From: Phyllostachys edulis | Lineage: Eukaryota; Streptophyta; Magnoliopsida; Poales; Poaceae | Length of the DNA: 64,000 nt | NCBI GenBank assembly: GCA_036346405.1 | Contig: CM070563.1 | Location: 31,196,816-31,260,815 of the forward strand | Direction of reading: 5' to 3' | In this document: piece after piece, positions 54,570 to 64,000 of the stretch | Position numbering within the stretch: the first letter of the stretch is position 1 | How the letters are laid out: the number at the start of each line of letters is the position of its first letter | Notes under the pieces: model-generated | Databases searched by the model: none | What the model saw: only the letters and a program-made list of their open reading frames with translations | What the model was told of the DNA's origin: nothing | Translations under genes and position numbers: made by a program

Positions 54570-54835
54570 CCGGTATAAGCTATGAGATGAGAAAAAGAGC
54601 ATGTAGAGTATGATGCATTGCATTAATGGAAATGTGATGATGTTACTTGAACACATGAATAATGATGATATTATTCTCATGATTGATGAGATGTATGTTT
54701 ATTATTCTATTATGTACTTGCTGAGTCTTGGACTCACTTTTGGTTTGTTGTTGCTTTTTGGTGATCAATGAAGGCGACATGCATGGGATGGAGTAGCACA
54801 TATGCATCACATGCCATCAATCACATGTAGCACCA
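54570..54835 (+). repeat. K, copy 1: LTR fragment
   Basis: About 260 bp repeated at 56181-56440 with clear similarity (TATAAGCTATGAGATGAG, ATGATGATATTATTCTCATGATTGAT). It contains the hairpin TGAGTC-TTG-GACTCA (54722-54736) upstream of a short acidic frame INEGDMHGME and TAG, resembling the micro-exons of the larger LTRs. No gene. Confidence 0.6.
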
Positions 54836-56180
54836 ATGTGGGTTGGTTAGACACGATTAGTATGCTTAGCTATGCAACAAGTCATTGATATCATTTTGAG
54901 TTGCAAATCTAAACTTGACTAAGTGATTATGGAATTTGTTTGTGGAAATAATGTGTGTTCTATGTTGTCACTTGTTAATGGCATATGTTGCACTTAATCA
55001 ATGGGGTGGGAAAAGATTTGGACCGAGAGAGGTGAAAAGTATAGTGATATGGTAGAACTCTGTGATTGGGTTTCTGAACAGTGGTAACTTAGAGTAGCTT
55101 GGCAGTCTTGCTTTGGCCAATTAAGACTTAACTTTGTGTTCCATTGAACTAAGCCATATCTGTACGACTATATGCCTGGTATGGGATATGCCTAACTTAG
55201 AAAGTTATGGAGTCTTAACATTGACTACCCAGGAGGTAGGTTAAGTGCTCTGTGATAGGTGGAGGTGTGGACTACTTTGTGGGGTCATATTTATGGGCGG
55301 TTCGGTATCTCCAGCTCCAACAGTGTACGTCGAACCAACGAGTGATGTTGGGGTCAACATTATGTACAACGGGAGAGTCAATTATCGAGATGAAGTTTCT
55401 GAAAGGTTTTGTTATGATTGGTACTAGCTACACTAGTTATATCGTGTAGGTAAAGTGTATAACCTCTGCAGAGTGTTAATCAATCTATTTGAATTGCCGC
55501 ATCTGTGGTCATGGACATGCTCGGGGATTTCACACGATGTGTTGATTTTCATAAAACAATTGGTAGGAATAGCTGTGTGAATTAACTTATATGGCTATAT
55601 GAAAGAAATTGATTAGGCTATGTGATCTTTGTGAAATACTTGTTAAATTATTATTGTTAATTTTTTAAAATTTCACTTTCATTCTATTATTTGTATGCAA
55701 ATGCAAGTATTGCTTTTGCAAAATAACCATAGAAGCTATTTCCTTTTAAATAAGCCATCATCTATAGTTACGTTCTGTGGTACAACTTGTTGAGTACTCG
55801 GAGTACTTATTCTTGCTGCATATATCATTCAGCTGAAGTGGAGGAGTCTTCGCTTGTTTTCGAGGAGGAGTTTCACGAGGAGGTTGATTGCTAGGTTAAG
55901 ATCCCAGTCGGTTGCCTATGGTAAGTCGATGGGTTTTCACTGGAGTTGCTTCCGTTCCGCTGCCATCTCTTTACTTAGTACTCAGCCCTGCGTGGCTTAA
56001 TAAGTGTAAAACCCGACCATAAGGTCACAACCGCTATTTATTAATCAAATTAGTCGATTATTCTTATATTTGCCTAGTGTGGAATGATATTCATCTATAT
56101 TGATACTGTGTGCACTAACGTGATCCTGGACTAGTGCATCATACACATAGGGTCCAGATTTGCATATTTGGGTCGTGACA
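54836..56180 (+). repeat. H: plus-oriented LTR fragment
   Basis: Ends GGGTCGTGACA at 56180, the same end as family A but in plus orientation. It lacks the first half. It carries the palindrome block in reverse (CTCTGCAGAG 55464-55473; CTATTTGAATTG after it), the hairpin TGAGTACT-CGG-AGTACTTA (about 55791-55809) and a terminal micro-exon. Nothing else is coding; the two ~60 codon ORFs at 55245 are chance. Confidence 0.65.
55833..55894 (+). other. LTR H micro-ORF, terminal exon
   Basis: 62 nt (2+20 codons) after acceptor CATTCAG: acidic, AEVEESSLVFEEEFHEEV then DC and TAG, in the same phase as D and C. The upstream exon is lost with the first half of the LTR. Confidence 0.5.
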
Positions 56181-57330
56181 CAGTATAAGCTATGAGATGA
56201 GCAAATGAGCATGTATTGTAGAGATGCATTGTATTAATGGAAAGGTGATGATGTTACATGAACACATGAAAAATGATGATATTATTCTCATGATTGATAA
56301 GCTGTATGTTTATAGTTCTATTATTTATTTGCTAAGTCTTAGACTCACTCTTTCTTTGTTGTTACTTGTAGGAGATTAATGAAGACAACATGCATATGAT
56401 AGAGTAGCATATGCATATGACATCCATCACACATACATATTTACTTTGTTACTAGCATTAAATCTAGAGATATGATAATTTCATTTAGAGCATCTAAAAC
56501 AGTCCACGTCAGCTGTTACTAAGGGGTTGCCACATCAATATTTAGGTGATGTGAAGGAGATAAGGTGAGGAGAGAAGGTGGGGTTGTTTCTAGATGAAGA
56601 AACTAGCAAATTGTTAATACCAAGATACAATAAACAACCAAATACTCTATTGGAGACTTACTTGTTACCTAAAAACGCGTTTTGTGGGTCCCACTGTCTT
56701 AAAGCAAAATATCCTCTAGATTATTTGTGCTGACCGACTTCATTATTGATATGATAAATGAGCTAAAATATGCAGGCCACAAAGTTGTACTTCATTATTG
56801 ATCATCAAAAATCATGCACACTCGTAACAATTAAAGTGTTAGACACAAGCTCAAGAAACAATCTATTGGAAGGCTTGTTTCTTTTTATTAGATTGAGTAC
56901 TCTCTCTCCTCTTAGTAACAAGCTAAGAAACAAACTATTGTAGATGCTCTTAGAATTCATTAGTAGACTTGGTTATCATTAACTTAATGATTGGAACTTG
57001 ATTTATTTAATTATGGTTAGATTATATTAATTGTTGCTAACCAATGTTCTCGGGCACATGATTCCGGGCATTCTCGGGCGCGAGACCCCGAGCGTTCTTA
57101 GGTGCATGGTTCTGAGCGTTTTTGGGCGCATGGTTCCTGTGAAAGTTAATCCTTTATACATTTATATTGTTATGATTGTTGAAAGATGACCTATTGTGAT
57201 TGTTGAAAGATGACCTATTGTGGGTTTTACTCCATGCACTTGCTAAAATTATTAGTAATTATGGTTTAAATTGTTAGTAAGAATGATTTAGATGTCATTC
57301 TAGGTTTAGTGTTAAATCGGGATGTTACAC
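56181..57330 (+). repeat. K, copy 2: LTR fragment containing a MITE
   Basis: Starts with the repeat of 54570-54835 (to about 56440), is interrupted by a MITE (56488-56949) and ends ATCGGGATGTTACA at about 57329, an LTR-like end. At 57050-57145 it carries about 3.5 imperfect 28-30 bp repeats (CGAGCGTTCTTAGGTGCATGGTTC), and at 57173-57221 a tandem duplication of GATTGTTGAAAGATGACCTAT. No gene. Confidence 0.55.
56488..56949. mobile_element. Tourist-like (PIF/Harbinger) MITE
   Basis: Terminal inverted repeats GAGCATCTAAAACAGT and ACTATTGTAGATGCTC, flanked by TTA at 56485-56487 and 56950-56952, the usual 3 bp target of PIF/Harbinger. 462 bp, AT-rich, no ORF. The GAGCATCT(C/A)(C/A)AA terminus is common in grass Tourist-like elements. 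Confidence 0.8.
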
Positions 57331-57589
57331 TATACTCAAACACCCATCATCATTGTGGAGCCATCCGATATCTAGGAAGCATCAGACGTAAGAAGGTTAG
57401 TGTTTGTGTTTCGGTTCTGTCCTCACGAAGACGTGCGCGATCTGTGCAATGAGGATTCTTTTTTCTAAGTAAAGCACTAATTGTTACACCCTGGGCCCAA
57501 AATCCCGAGAAAAGGGAAACGTTCCAAGCTATTCATCCGATAGGACTGACCTATGGACAAGGCGTAGCGTGCGCGCTTAATTGAACCCA
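57331..57589. other. Unassigned spacer with an LTR-like start
   Basis: No coding signal. TGTTACACCCTGGGCCCAAAA at 57482 looks like the start of a plus-oriented gypsy LTR, but its continuation is lost at about 57590 where the duplicated segment begins. Confidence 0.35.
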
Positions 57590-58280
57590 CGCCATAAATA
57601 TAAATATGGTGCTCTAAGAAATTATAAATTCAGAATTGGAATTTCAGAAATAATGGCTTCGATATAAGTAAACTCTGAATTACAATTTCCAAAAAGTTGT
57701 GGTTTCCAAATTTTTACAAGGATGAGCTCTAAATATAAATTCGCATGGCGGCAGCAGCAGCAGCCGCATGCGCAAACAAAATTTGGACGGCTTTTGTTGT
57801 TAGGAGGAGATAGGATTCTTAACGAAATATAGGAAGTTAACACCATTACCTCTCAGTTGAAATCAGGAGTAAATTACACTTTGCACTACCAAATTTGACT
57901 CCATATGCGCCAAGCACCAAGCTTAGACTTTCTTTACGCATAGCATGAGGTAATTTGCTATTTAACTGTGCAAAACACCCAGGTTAAACTTTTTTTTACA
58001 TAGAACATCGGGGTTTTACTCAACTAAAGTAGATTATGTTGTGCAAAATGTAATTTACTCACATTAAAGTTGTTAGAGCCGACATATAAAGGAGTCACGG
58101 CATGTAGCTTTTCTTATCATGAAAGAATGAAATAAAGTCCTCTTCCCCTAAAGTCTTTGTGGTCCTCCCCTCTGTAGAGATATATCCAACGTTAGGATAA
58201 CGACGAAACAAGTTGAAGCATTAGCAGGGAGAAAGCGAACCATCAGCAGCGAATATCGTTGCTAAACCATTCATGGCGGA
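57590..58280. repeat. Duplicated ~690 bp segment, copy 1
   Basis: CCATAAATATAAATATGGTGC to AACCATTCATGGCGGA, repeated at 59345-60045 with high similarity. No ORF with recognisable content. A TATA-like ACATATAAAGGAGTCACGG is at about 58082. Confidence 0.8.
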
Positions 58281-59344
58281 ATTGATTCCCTAATAGTGGT
58301 GAAACAAAAAAGATCTATTTCAATATTGGATTACCAGACTTGGAACATGTAAAATAGAATAATACTATATTCCAGTATTTATCCCATGAAAGGACCATGA
58401 ACGCCAGACACTTCGTTAATATGGTATTATAGCACGCTACTATACCACTGCAGAACTTCGCTACATCTCAATTTTTTGGTCATTTTGAAATTTTCAAAAT
58501 AAAAATAATCATTTGGATTTTCTTGTTTTGTTCAAAGCTTAATTTAAAATTTCAAAGGAAATAAAAACAATTTATTGTGAATAAATCAAACTTCAATTAA
58601 TTCAAAATTGTTTTATTTGTTTTTCTGCTTTTCTCTTGGATTTCCTTTTCCAAGATCTTTTTGTTATTTCTTCTAAGTTCCGTTTAACTTATTTCTATTA
58701 TGTTTTCCAAAAATTTCTTTCCTTTGTTGTAAAATTTAATTTAAATTAGTTATTTCAAAGATTTGGATTTTATTTGGAGTTCTTGATTATATCAATTCAA
58801 ATCTCAAATCAAATTCCAAAAATCAAATAAATTCTCAACCAATTTTGAATTCAAATTCTCAATTTGAATTCACCTCTCCTCAATTTAAAACCTCAGCCAA
58901 AATTCAAATTCAAGTTCAAATTTCTATTTGAATTTTCTCCAAAAGGCAAATCTCATAATTTCATGTCATTGCATTCTTTTTGTGCCGGATATCTTTTTCT
59001 TTTTTCTTTTTCCTATTTCTTTCTCTTATTTTCCTTTTTCCTTTGCCTTGTTCTGCTTCGGCTAGCTGTTTCTCTGGCCGCCAGCGCCAAGCCGCGCCGC
59101 CCCCCGGTCCGACAGCGCTGTGGCTGGCCGCCCCTTGACCTTGCCCGCTCTTGGCCACACCCAACTGCACCCGTGCCTGCCCGCCCATCTGGATCTGAGC
59201 TACGCAACTTAAACCCTTGGGTTACACTAGAACACTTCGGACAAGCACCACAGAGTCCATAGAAAAAAACAGTCGATTAAGCAGGAAAAGAAGGCGCGAC
59301 GGGTGAATGTCAAAACAACCGTGTACTTGTAGAAGAGCATGTTT
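58281..59344 (+). repeat. L: plus-oriented LTR fragment between the two copies
   Basis: From about 58460 (CTACATCTCAATTTTTTGG) the text follows the outer part of the B/C/E-type LTRs in plus sense (TTTGAAATTTTCAAAATAAAAA, CAAAGCTTAA), then a pyrimidine-rich and GC-rich leader-like stretch to about 59200. 59190-59344 resembles 60400-60560. The 132-codon ORF at 58864-59262 is low complexity and I do not call it. Confidence 0.5.
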
Positions 59345-60045
59345 CCATAAATATAAATATGGTGCTCTAAGAAATTATAAATTCAGAATTGGAATTTCGG
59401 AAATAATGGCTTCGATATAAGTAAACTCTGAATTACAATTTCCAAAAAGTCGTGGTTTCCAAATTTTTACAAGTATGAGCTCTAAATATAAATTCGCATG
59501 GCAGCAGCAGCAGCGTGCGCAAACATAATTTGGACGGCTTTTGTTGTTAGGAGGAGATAGGATTTTTAATGAATATAGGCAGTTAACACCATTACCTCTC
59601 AGTTGAAATCAGGAGTAAATTACACTTTGCACTACCTAATTTGACTCCAGATGCGCAAAGCACCAAGGTTAGACTTTCTTTACACATAACATGAGGTATA
59701 GACTTCCTTTACACATAACATGAGGTAATTTGCTATTTAATTGTGCAAAACACCCGGGTTAAACTTTTTTGCATATAACATCGGGGTTTACTCAACTAAA
59801 GTAAATTATGTTGTGCAAAATGCAATTTACTCACATTAAAGTTGTTAGAGCCAACATATAAAGGAGTCACGGCATGTTGCTTTTCTTATCATGAAAGAAT
59901 GAAATGAAGTCCTCTTCCCCTAAAGTCTTGGTGGTCCTCCCCTCTGTAGAGATATATCCAACGTCAGGACAATGACTAAACAAGTTAAAGCATTAGCAGG
60001 GAATAAGCGAACCATGATATCGTTGCTAAACCATTCACGGCGGAT
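59345..60045. repeat. Duplicated ~690 bp segment, copy 2
   Basis: Partner of 57590-58280. It has an extra tandem copy of AGACTTTCTTTACACATAACATGAGGTA (about 59670-59726) and lacks a few CAG units near 59505. Confidence 0.8.
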
Positions 60046-60700
60046 GTCAATATCAGTATCAATCTCATGTAACACATCTTACCAGGGAGGGAAAATTGCA
60101 AATAACCCCCTAGAAATCAGCTGGAGTTTGACTTACCTCACTACAAGTATTTTAGTGGCATATGCCCTCCTACAAGGGCATGGATATTTTGACATGCCTC
60201 CTAGCCCCCCTGTTGTCTTGGTGTTTTTTTTTGTTGACATGGACTTCGTGGCATACCACCACGGCTATGGACTAGGCGCAGCGTGGTTAATTGAACCTAC
60301 ACCATATCCCTCCTACCGGTTTAGCCTTGTCTACCGCATTCCCATGCCTCGATTTGACTCGTCTCAAGGAGGGAAGGGAACATGAACGCTTCATCTGCTC
60401 ACCCTTCTGAATCCGAGGTATGCAACTTGGCCATGCTAGAACACCTCGGACCAGCGCCATGAAGTCCACATTAGCAAAACAAAACAGCCGAGTCAGTAGG
60501 AAAGATGGTGCCAGGGGACGTCAAATAGGCCATGTAATTGTAGAGGAGCATGTGCCATAAATTACTTATAAGGAAGTCAATTAAACTCTGGCTGACTCTT
60601 AGGGGGTTAGGAAGTAAATTAAACTCTGGCTGACTCTTAGGGGGTTGTTTGCAAGTTTCCCTACCGGGAATAAACATTCCTCACAGGTAATTATTTCAAG
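60046..60700. other. Unassigned, with partial repeats of neighbouring sequence
   Basis: 60255-60310 resembles 57545-57590 (CTATGGAC.AGGCG.AGCGTG, TTAATTGAACC). 60400-60560 resembles 59190-59345. A 38 bp tandem duplication (AATTAAACTCTGGCTGACTCTTAGGGGGTT) lies at about 60577-60645. No gene identified. Confidence 0.5.
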
Positions 60701-61640
60701 CACAGAACCACATTCCATAGTGTAACTAAAAAACACCTGTGAAGTTGGCCGAATAACTCAGGAAAGCGAAATATGGTAAATTAATTCCAACAAACCTTAG
60801 TGCGACAATCAACATCAACCGACGTTGTGAAGGACCAAACAAAACAAGCAGCTAACTCTAGTATTTCAACTCTCTTTTGAGAGGTTTCGATTTCGAATAA
60901 TTTTTTTTCGTAGGGCACGGAAGAAAGAATCTACAACCTACTGTGATGCTAAAACTTGTTCACACCCTAGTGTTAATCTAGTTTCCACTTAGCTGTAGGC
61001 TTGTAGCCTACAATTCTGTAGGATCTCATATCGTCGTCTGAAACTTGAGAAAAACTGGTATGAGGTGCCGTAACCGCATAAACATGTTGAATAAAAGGGA
61101 AAGATTTGGGGGAAAAATTAATGAAGTACGAAACTTTTGTACCTTCATCTGCCACCGCCTATTGATGTGGTGTAGTCTTGATCAGTTTTTCACCAGCATA
61201 GCGCAAACGGAGCAGTCGGCTCTGTGAACAGAATTCAACGCAATGGCTGAAAGAACTCCCTGAACTCGATGAACTGAACTGCGACCTTTTCGGGTCAAAC
61301 TGTTTTTTAATCTGATATATAGCTGACAGTTTTTTTTTCTCTTCTACACTTGCTACATATGAGAATCTGTTAGACTCGAAACATCCAAGAGCCTGAAAGA
61401 AATATCTTACCAATTTTGTTGAATATTGAATAAACAACGTAAATTCGAGTCTAAAAAATAATTTACGAAAAATAAATGCTCTCCCACCAACTTTTATCTA
61501 CCGACCGTCTAACACTAGTTAACGCACATACTTTTATTTAAAACCACCATCGCAATCTTTCCTCTTCATTCCACAAAACCTAAACTAGTAGCAAACGAGC
61601 TAGCAGCATGGATATGATGTGAGCACATGTTAGAGTAGCT
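60701..61640. other. Low-copy-looking spacer, no confident gene
   Basis: The only stretch not clearly tied to an LTR. On the minus strand 60973-61437 is open in one frame except for a single TAG at 61159-61161 (about 155 codons, with a Ser-rich patch and MRSYRIVGYKPTAKWKLD at the end). No ATG fits the start, and I recognise no family. It may be chance or the remnant of a gene. Confidence 0.25.
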
Positions 61641-64000
61641 TGTAATATCCTGTTTTCAAAAACGGGAATAGTAATTACAATTCGGTTCTTGATTTTCAAA
61701 ATGTATTTCAAATAAGCTTACATTCTAAAACTTCTAGCTTCTATCTAGCTCAGGTTTGTGTTTCAAACATTTTCGCAAATTCCCAAATTCAAATTTGAGT
61801 TTAAATTCTCCTTTTCGGAATTGGGCATCTTCTCAGTTTCTCCCTCCACCTTTCGGGCTCAGCCCACTTGCCCATTTCTCATGGCCCAGCACTTCTCCGG
61901 CCCACTTCCTCCTCACAGCCCACCTGGCCCGGTTCCCTTCTTTCTTTCCCTTGCTTTCTTCTTCCCAAGGCAGCCACCATGAGCTCCCCTGGTAGCACTT
62001 GCAGCACCCCATGTTGCTCCCGCACGCGCGCACGCCACCTCTGGCTCCTCCTACCACCTCCTGCCACCTGTGTGCGTCCGCTTGCGTCGCCCACATGCTC
62101 CGGCCGCTGAAGTCGCCGCGCCCCCTTAGCACCTGCACCCCATGCCTTTGCCCCGTCTTTGCTGCACCAAGTGACACCACCGCGCACACGCCCGCATCAG
62201 CGCTCTGGCTCCACCCCGCGCAAGTCGCCGCACACACGCCGCTCTGCATGCGCGCGCCTACACCCATTACCTGCCTTGTCGCTTCGCCGCGCTAGAGCCA
62301 CCCATGCCGGCCACCAGCGCGCCCAACGGCTCCTCCCAGCTACAAACAGGGCCCTGGGTACCCCTTGACTCTCCACTTCACCCTCCTCTCGCTGGTAAGT
62401 CCCCTCAAAGGAGAACACCCGAATCCGCCGCTCTTCCTCCGCTTCAGCCGAATTGAGCTCCTTCGCCGCCATCTCCTCCTCGACACCCCTCAGCCTGATT
62501 CCTCGCAGCCGGAGCTTTACCCCGTCGCCCTCAACCTCCTCCAGCCGTCGGCCGAGTCTCTCTGCCAGCCTAGGCCGCCGCCACCGCAAGTCCTCCCCAC
62601 GCCCAGCCAGCGTCCGCCACTCGCTCGGTGCTCCCTGCCTCCTTGGGCAGACGTGTAGCTTCCTGTGCCACCCTAGTGCCCGTGCTCGCCTCCCCTTTCC
62701 CTCCCTTCACTCTAGCCGCCGGCACCCTTGTCGGCCACCGCTCCAATCGTTGCCGCCATCTACTCGGTGCCACCCTGGCCCTAACACCACCTCCCATGGC
62801 TTCCTCCCCTCACCGGCCACCCATTTTGCCGGCCTTCGCCGCCCCTCCCGCTGCCACTCACCGTCGGCCAAGCCGCCCCCGTGCGCCCCTTTCCCTGTCC
62901 CTTGGCCCCTCTGTTTCCCCTGTGCGAGCCCCTCTGCCTTCTTTCTTCTTTCAATGACAGTGGGCCTCTTCTCCTTATGAGCTATTAAAGGCAGTGAACT
63001 CTATTTTAGTTCATCTGTTACTTTGTAATTTATTCAAAGCATAATGGTTAACTTCCAATTATCAAACCCTCTGAAATTAATGATTGTTCAATTGATGACT
63101 TAAGTTAAATTAATCTTCTGCTAATGTTTAAAAACTATGAAATACAAGAACTTAATTTACAAATTTCTAGAAATTGAATTTAAAGCTTTTTGAGAATAAT
63201 TATGTTGATCTCAATAATCCTATCAAACTTTGTTTGGTCCAAATAATAACCATTGCATCTTTATCCCCCGATCTAAAGTTATCAAGGTTAATTAAAAATA
63301 ATTAATGTAAAGATAAGCCTGGCAAAAAGATCAAGTATCCTCTCCATATTCCAAAAATCATGAAGACGTTTAAAATGATGACTTAATAATTAAGGAAAAA
63401 GAATCTTTTAAATCTGAAGTCCCTAATCCTTATCTTAAATATAACTTATGCATGGATATATACATTCTTGTGTAAGCAGCAAATAAGTTAAAAGTGAAGT
63501 AATTAACTAAGATGCCTTTACCATCTAATTTAAAAGACAACTTAAATTTAATGTCTTGCTAAAGGTATCATCTTGCCCAATATCAGTCATCCTATCTTTA
63601 TCTCTAAATATAAATCACCGGTGGTAATTAAGAATAATTAATGTACTAACATTCCAGGCACAACCTCAAGAGATAACCTTGGTAATATAAGGACTCCAAG
63701 TTTAACTCGTCAAATTAAAAATTATGCTCTTCGCATCTTAAACTCACACCCTAATCTCTTTTGGTTAACACTCATCGGCTAATGCACAGTGCTCTTTTAA
63801 GACCCATATCTATCAACCGAACTCATGTGGCTTCCTCAATATCCAATAATTAAAGAAACCCTTGAAATTAAAAGATCAAGCTATGTCTTTTCCTCGATCG
63901 GCAATATCTTGCCATCTTTCGAATCCGAAGTGAATCTCCCCGCAAATGTTCCTTCGACCTTGATCCTCCCTTGTTTTCCCTCTCAGTAGAGTTTCTCTAC
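61641..64000 (+). repeat. J: plus-oriented LTR, runs off the window
   Basis: Starts TGTAATATCCTG at 61641, preceded by TAGCT (candidate target duplication). The first 180 bp follow the outer end of B/E-type LTRs. 61850-62960 is CT- and GC-rich, giving many overlapping ORFs in all frames (up to 175 codons, Pro/Ser/Arg-rich), as in the transcribed leader of LTR B. TATTAAAGG at about 62984 and the AT-rich tract beyond 63000 show nothing coding. The exon pair seen in other LTRs would lie further right. Confidence 0.55.

Noticed and set aside
61395..61420. GTAAGATATTTCTTTCAG on the minus strand as an intron
   Set aside because: An 18 nt intron is far below the plant minimum, so the match is chance.
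61833..62980. Many overlapping ORFs up to 175 codons
   Set aside because: Same GC/CT-rich LTR leader type in LTR J; Pro/Ser/Arg low complexity and no domain.

Overview
The window looks like a piece of grass (Poaceae) heterochromatin. It consists almost entirely of nested, decayed Ty3/gypsy LTR retrotransposons and their fragments. I see no intact host gene, no tRNA or rRNA gene and no CRISPR array. The grass assignment rests on LTR ends (TGTAACATCCC...GACA, TGTCATAGCCCC), iMet and Asp-type primer sites, Tat-lineage elements with an antisense spliced ORF, and a Tourist-like MITE. It comes from pattern recall, not from a search.

Layout, left to right. 1-654 and 14059-15577 are the halves of LTR D (+), split by Tat-1 (650-14058, minus strand, TSD ATGCT). 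Tat-1 is a structurally complete but decayed Tat/Retand-type element. C (15578-25523, minus) is a gag-only element with a 4.3 kb LTR. Its gag is split by a solo LTR of family A (20210-24537, TSD AGCAA). B (25524-31480, minus) is a second gag-only element whose 5' LTR is cut off at 31480. A (31481-39132, minus) keeps its 5' LTR, gag, protease, RT, RNase H and part of integrase. E (39133-44485, minus) has long LTRs around 0.74 kb of non-coding DNA. G (44486-45309) is an LTR fragment. Tat-2 (45310-54569, minus) is a diverged relative of Tat-1 lacking its primer site and 3' end. From 54570 to the right edge lie plus-strand LTR fragments (K, H, L, J), a 462 bp MITE, a ~690 bp duplication, and about 1 kb near 60.7-61.6 kb that I cannot assign.

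The boundaries fit one nest: Tat-2 > G > E > A > C > {D > Tat-1; solo A; B}, of which the window shows the right-hand side. One deletion at 31480 joins B to A.

Two coding signals are not gag or pol. (1) Tat-1 and Tat-2 carry, antisense to pol, a multi-exon coiled-coil gene; in Tat-1 it has its own TATA box and poly(A) signal. Antisense ORFs are known in this lineage. (2) The long LTRs of A, B, C, D and E, plus fragment H, contain what looks like the same small spliced reading frame. It has a 60-71 nt exon, usually a GC donor, a 1.2-1.4 kb intron with conserved palindromes and a hairpin upstream of the acceptor, and a terminal exon of 41-75 nt encoding an acidic peptide with a stop. I do not know a description of this; it is the main candidate for something new. 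All boundaries, frames and comparisons were read by eye.
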